A program made the translations under genes and the position numbers. The notes beneath the pieces were generated by a model. That model was not told the origin of the DNA. It saw nothing but the letters and a program-made list of their open reading frames with translations, and did no database searches. A stretch of DNA of 64,000 nt from contig NZ_JAGFBV010000018.1 of the NCBI RefSeq assembly GCF_017948595.1, forward strand, positions 1-64,000. Direction: 5' to 3'. This document shows, one piece after another, positions 61,760 to 64,000 of this stretch (the first letter of the stretch is position 1; every line of letters begins with the position of its first letter). The stretch comes from Flavobacterium geliluteum (GTDB taxonomy: Bacteria > Bacteroidota > Bacteroidia > Flavobacteriales > Flavobacteriaceae).

Positions 61760-62536
61760 TTAGGTAATTACAAATTTGCCTTTTTCTGCATCAAAAGCAA
61801 TGTGTTCGTCTTTGAATAATGTTGCGAAATTTCCTTGTGAAATTAAGTTACACGGTTCGTCCTGCACGACTAAATTGGGCGTCATAATAATCATTTCGTC
61901 ACTTAATTGTATCGCCAAATCGATGTCGTGAGTAGAAAATAAAATGCATTTATTGGTCTCGTGCGTGAGTTTTTTTAGTAATTTGAATAACGACACTTTG
62001 TGCAATAGATCGAGGTGTGTGGTGGGTTCGTCGAGAATAATGAGCGGCGTATCTTGTGCCAAAGCCCTTGCTATTAATACTTTTTGCAATTGTCCATCGC
62101 TAATTTCGTAATGCTTTTTTTTGGCCAGATGCGAGATTTGGGTGAGTTCCAGCGCCTCCTGAACTTTCTGGATATCGGTTGAAGTTAGAGTCCCAATCCA
62201 GTTGGTATAGGGCTGCCTTCCTAAAGCTACGAGCTCGAAAACAGACAGATTGCTTGAAGGCAGTTTTTCGGTTAAAACCAAACTTAAATTTTGTGCCAAA
62301 TCTAAGGGTGAGTAAGCCGTGATGGTTTTATCTTTGAGAAAAACATGTCCCGCCAAAGGTTTCTGAATCCCAGTAATAGTGCGCAACAAAGTTGATTTTC
62401 CGATTCCGTTTGCACCGATTAGCGAGATGAGTTTTCCGGAAGCGAAATTCAAATTTAGATTTTCTGCAATGGTCACCGTATTATTTTTGGACTTATAGCC
62501 AATAGTTAAATTTGAAGTGGTTAAAATATTTTTCAT
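61760..62536 (-). CDS. Iron/cobalamin-type ABC transporter ATP-binding protein
   Basis: 258 residues, BtuD/FecE-type ATPase: Walker A GANGIGKSTLLRTI, signature ISDGQLQKVLIARAL (ISDGQ in place of LSGGQ), Walker B IILDEPTTHLDL and the H-loop STHDIDLA. Minus strand, 36 bases after the permease stop. Confidence 0.92.
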   Translation of the reverse strand: MKNILTTSNLTIGYKSKNNTVTIAENLNLNFASGKLISLIGANGIGKSTLLRTITGIQKPLAGHVFLKDKTITAYSPLDLAQNLSLVLTEKLPSSNLSVFELVALGRQPYTNWIGTLTSTDIQKVQEALELTQISHLAKKKHYEISDGQLQKVLIARALAQDTPLIILDEPTTHLDLLHKVSLFKLLKKLTHETNKCILFSTHDIDLAIQLSDEMIIMTPNLVVQDEPCNLISQGNFATLFKDEHIAFDAEKGKFVIT

Positions 62537-62572
62537 TTTTACTGCTTTACTGCGTTGCCAGATGAATCCTTT

Positions 62573-63601
62573 TTACTGAAAATTTCTTTTTTGAACCAAA
62601 AGCCAAATTACGACCGGAGCTCCGATTATAGAAGTAATTGCGTTGATAGGAAGGGTGACATCAAAACCTGGCATTTGTGAAACCACATCGCAAAAAAGCA
62701 TTATTATGGCACCCAAAAACAAGGTGCTCCAAAACAAAATCGTATGATTACTAGTTTGAAATGTTAGCTTTGCAATATGAGGAACAGCCAGACCTACAAA
62801 CGCAATTGGCCCCGCAAAAGCAGTGATACTTCCTGCTAAAATACTAGTAGCCAAAATAATGACTAAACGGGCTCTTTTAAAATTTAAACCCATACTTTTA
62901 GCATAATTCTCGCCCAAAAGCAACGCATTTAAGGGTTTGATACTTCCCGCACTTAAAGTCAGACCCAAACCGACACAAACAGTCAAAATAAAAATCGTAC
63001 TCCATGACAGGCTTCCGAGATTTCCCATAGACCAAAAAGTAAATTTTTGAAGCTGTTCTGCCGTACTAAAGTACGTTAAAACACTGACAATAGCGGTGGT
63101 AAAACTTCCAAACATCAAACCTACAATCAAGATGGCCATCGTATCTCGTAATTGTTGCGAAACTACTAAAACCAATAATAAAACCAAGGTACTGCCAACT
63201 GTAGATGCGAGGACGATCCCGTAAGACGATAAGGCAATTTCACTTAAAAAAGAAGGCAAAAACCCTGCTCCCAAAATCACAAAAGCAACCCCTAAACTGG
63301 CGCCGGAACTTAGTCCTAAAACATAAGGTCCCGCCAGCGGGTTTCTGAATAAAGTTTGCATCAGCAAACCACTAACTGATAATCCCGTACCTACCAAAAC
63401 AGCCGTAATTGCTTTGGGTAAGCGATAATTGATTATAATATATTCCCATGTAGATTTACTGGCGTGACCACCTGTTAAACTAGTACAAACTTCCTTAAAA
63501 GGAATCGTTACAGAACCTAAACTGATACTAACAAAAAACATGATTACAAGCACAAAAGCCAGTAACAGGAATAAAAATATATTTCGCTTTTTATTTGCCA
63601 A
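62573..63601 (-). CDS. FecCD-family ABC transporter permease
   Basis: 342 residues, about ten membrane helices. Conserved segments: NPLAGPYVLGLSSGASLGVA near helix 3, and GLAVPHI plus AGPIAFVGL in the C-terminal half. Imports Fe-siderophore, haem or cobalamin from the periplasm. Ends one base before the substrate-binding-protein gene stop. Confidence 0.92.
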   Translation of the reverse strand: MANKKRNIFLFLLLAFVLVIMFFVSISLGSVTIPFKEVCTSLTGGHASKSTWEYIIINYRLPKAITAVLVGTGLSVSGLLMQTLFRNPLAGPYVLGLSSGASLGVAFVILGAGFLPSFLSEIALSSYGIVLASTVGSTLVLLLVLVVSQQLRDTMAILIVGLMFGSFTTAIVSVLTYFSTAEQLQKFTFWSMGNLGSLSWSTIFILTVCVGLGLTLSAGSIKPLNALLLGENYAKSMGLNFKRARLVIILATSILAGSITAFAGPIAFVGLAVPHIAKLTFQTSNHTILFWSTLFLGAIIMLFCDVVSQMPGFDVTLPINAITSIIGAPVVIWLLVQKRNFQ

Positions 63602-63602
63602 T

Positions 63603-64000
63603 TTAATTCAATTTTGTTGCGAAAGTAAACTCATAACTTGGCAATGCATCAGGGTGAAAAATCTTGATATAATCTTTTAAAACCAAATCAGGCCGGCTTG
63701 GTGACAATTCGTAATAAATCGTTCCGCCAGTAGCGCCCATTTTGGCTTCAAAAGTATAAATTGTTTTCTTTTTAAAAGAATCAAACTCACTATAATGCGG
63801 ATTGCTTTTTCCTAATTCGTCTAAAGATTTAAAAGAACTTGTCGCAATCCAGAAATCAGCCGTTTTTGCTTTATCCAAAACCTTCTCAAAAGACAAACCT
63901 TCGCTTCCGGTTCCTTTTAAATTTTCCCATAAATAGTTGGCTTGCGCATCTTTTATAAATTGTGCCACCCAACTATTCCCCTTCGCTACGTACCACAAAT
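63603..64000 (-). CDS. ABC transporter substrate-binding protein, C-terminal part (cut by window edge)
   Basis: At least 132 residues of the C-terminal lobe of a TroA/BtuF-type (class III) binding protein (KGNSWVAQFIKDAQANYLWE, EFDSFKKKTIYTFEAKMG, SPSRPDLVLKDYIKIFHPDA). Upstream part and signal peptide lie beyond 64000. A single base separates it from the permease gene, so it leads the operon. Substrate: iron complex or cobalamin; a cobalamin link to the CarH-like regulator is possible but unproven. Confidence 0.88.
   Translation of the reverse strand, partial: LWYVAKGNSWVAQFIKDAQANYLWENLKGTGSEGLSFEKVLDKAKTADFWIATSSFKSLDELGKSNPHYSEFDSFKKKTIYTFEAKMGATGGTIYYELSPSRPDLVLKDYIKIFHPDALPSYEFTFATKLN

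Overview
The window looks like a chromosomal segment of a Flavobacterium-type bacterium (Bacteroidota). It is AT-rich, and many genes carry the Bacteroidota promoter -7 box (TAnnTTTG) instead of a clear Shine-Dalgarno site. Typical family members are present: fused CzcA-TolC efflux pump, DUF3570/DUF4266/ApbE cluster, split transketolase, LptF/G-type permease, and carotenoid genes next to a photolyase. No phage, plasmid, IS element or CRISPR array is visible. The genes are mostly core and accessory-core, broken up by several families of small intergenic repeats.

Layout. 1-3.8 kb: the translation operon thrS-infC-rpmI-rplT, with infC starting at a non-AUG codon. 3.9-7.3 kb: a Crp/Fnr regulator with an AhpD-like protein, a secreted nuclease-fold protein and a secreted amidotransferase-like protein. 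7.5-10.3 kb: a 41-residue membrane peptide, a DesK/NarL-type two-component pair and two unknown genes. 10.4-16.4 kb (minus strand): dnaB, accA, an EamA exporter, an LptF/G permease and tgt. 16.7-22.9 kb: a frameshifted SGNH hydrolase, an acidic protein, split transketolase, an FKBP-type lipoprotein, an S4 protein, a phosphoribosyltransferase and shikimate kinase. 23.0-23.3 kb: two identical tRNA-Lys and one tRNA-Leu. 23.6-25.8 kb: NmrA-like and AraC genes and a decayed serine hydrolase.

26.0-28.9 kb holds a tight thioredoxin/ApbE/DUF4266/DUF3570 operon, a candidate envelope redox or flavinylation system. 29.0-36.1 kb is a metal-efflux island (small exported protein, CzcA-TolC fusion, adaptor, DUF2231-like and VIT/CCC1 proteins). 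38.4-49.4 kb is the most coherent accessory region: a MerR/B12-binding regulator with both CarH photoreceptor motifs, crtI-crtB-crtZ, an SRPBCC protein, a photolyase, two SDR-type proteins, an ABC1-type kinase, a TetR regulator and a TIGR01777 epimerase. A shared 15-bp palindrome lies over or beside the -7 box at three of its promoters in the same register, so I propose one light/B12-controlled regulon.

49.4-53.1 kb: YceI, a 12-copy 21-bp tandem array, a thioesterase and rmuC. 53.3-57.3 kb: a PrcB-like lipoprotein, then an ECF sigma factor overlapping a 717-residue protein that joins an anti-sigma-like inner-membrane segment, seven perfect-length 29-residue repeats and a C-terminal outer-membrane-barrel-like domain. 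This looks like a periplasm-spanning signal protein. 57.3-64.0 kb: MepB, a second two-component system, rRNA pseudouridine synthase, trmL and an iron/cobalamin-type ABC importer that runs off the right edge.

Repeats: two related families of 80-116 bp hairpin elements (six copies), 14-bp word repeats (two loci), a perfect 25-bp inverted repeat, a 13-bp inverted repeat and the 21-bp array. All assignments come from reading the sequence and recalled family knowledge; no database search was run.
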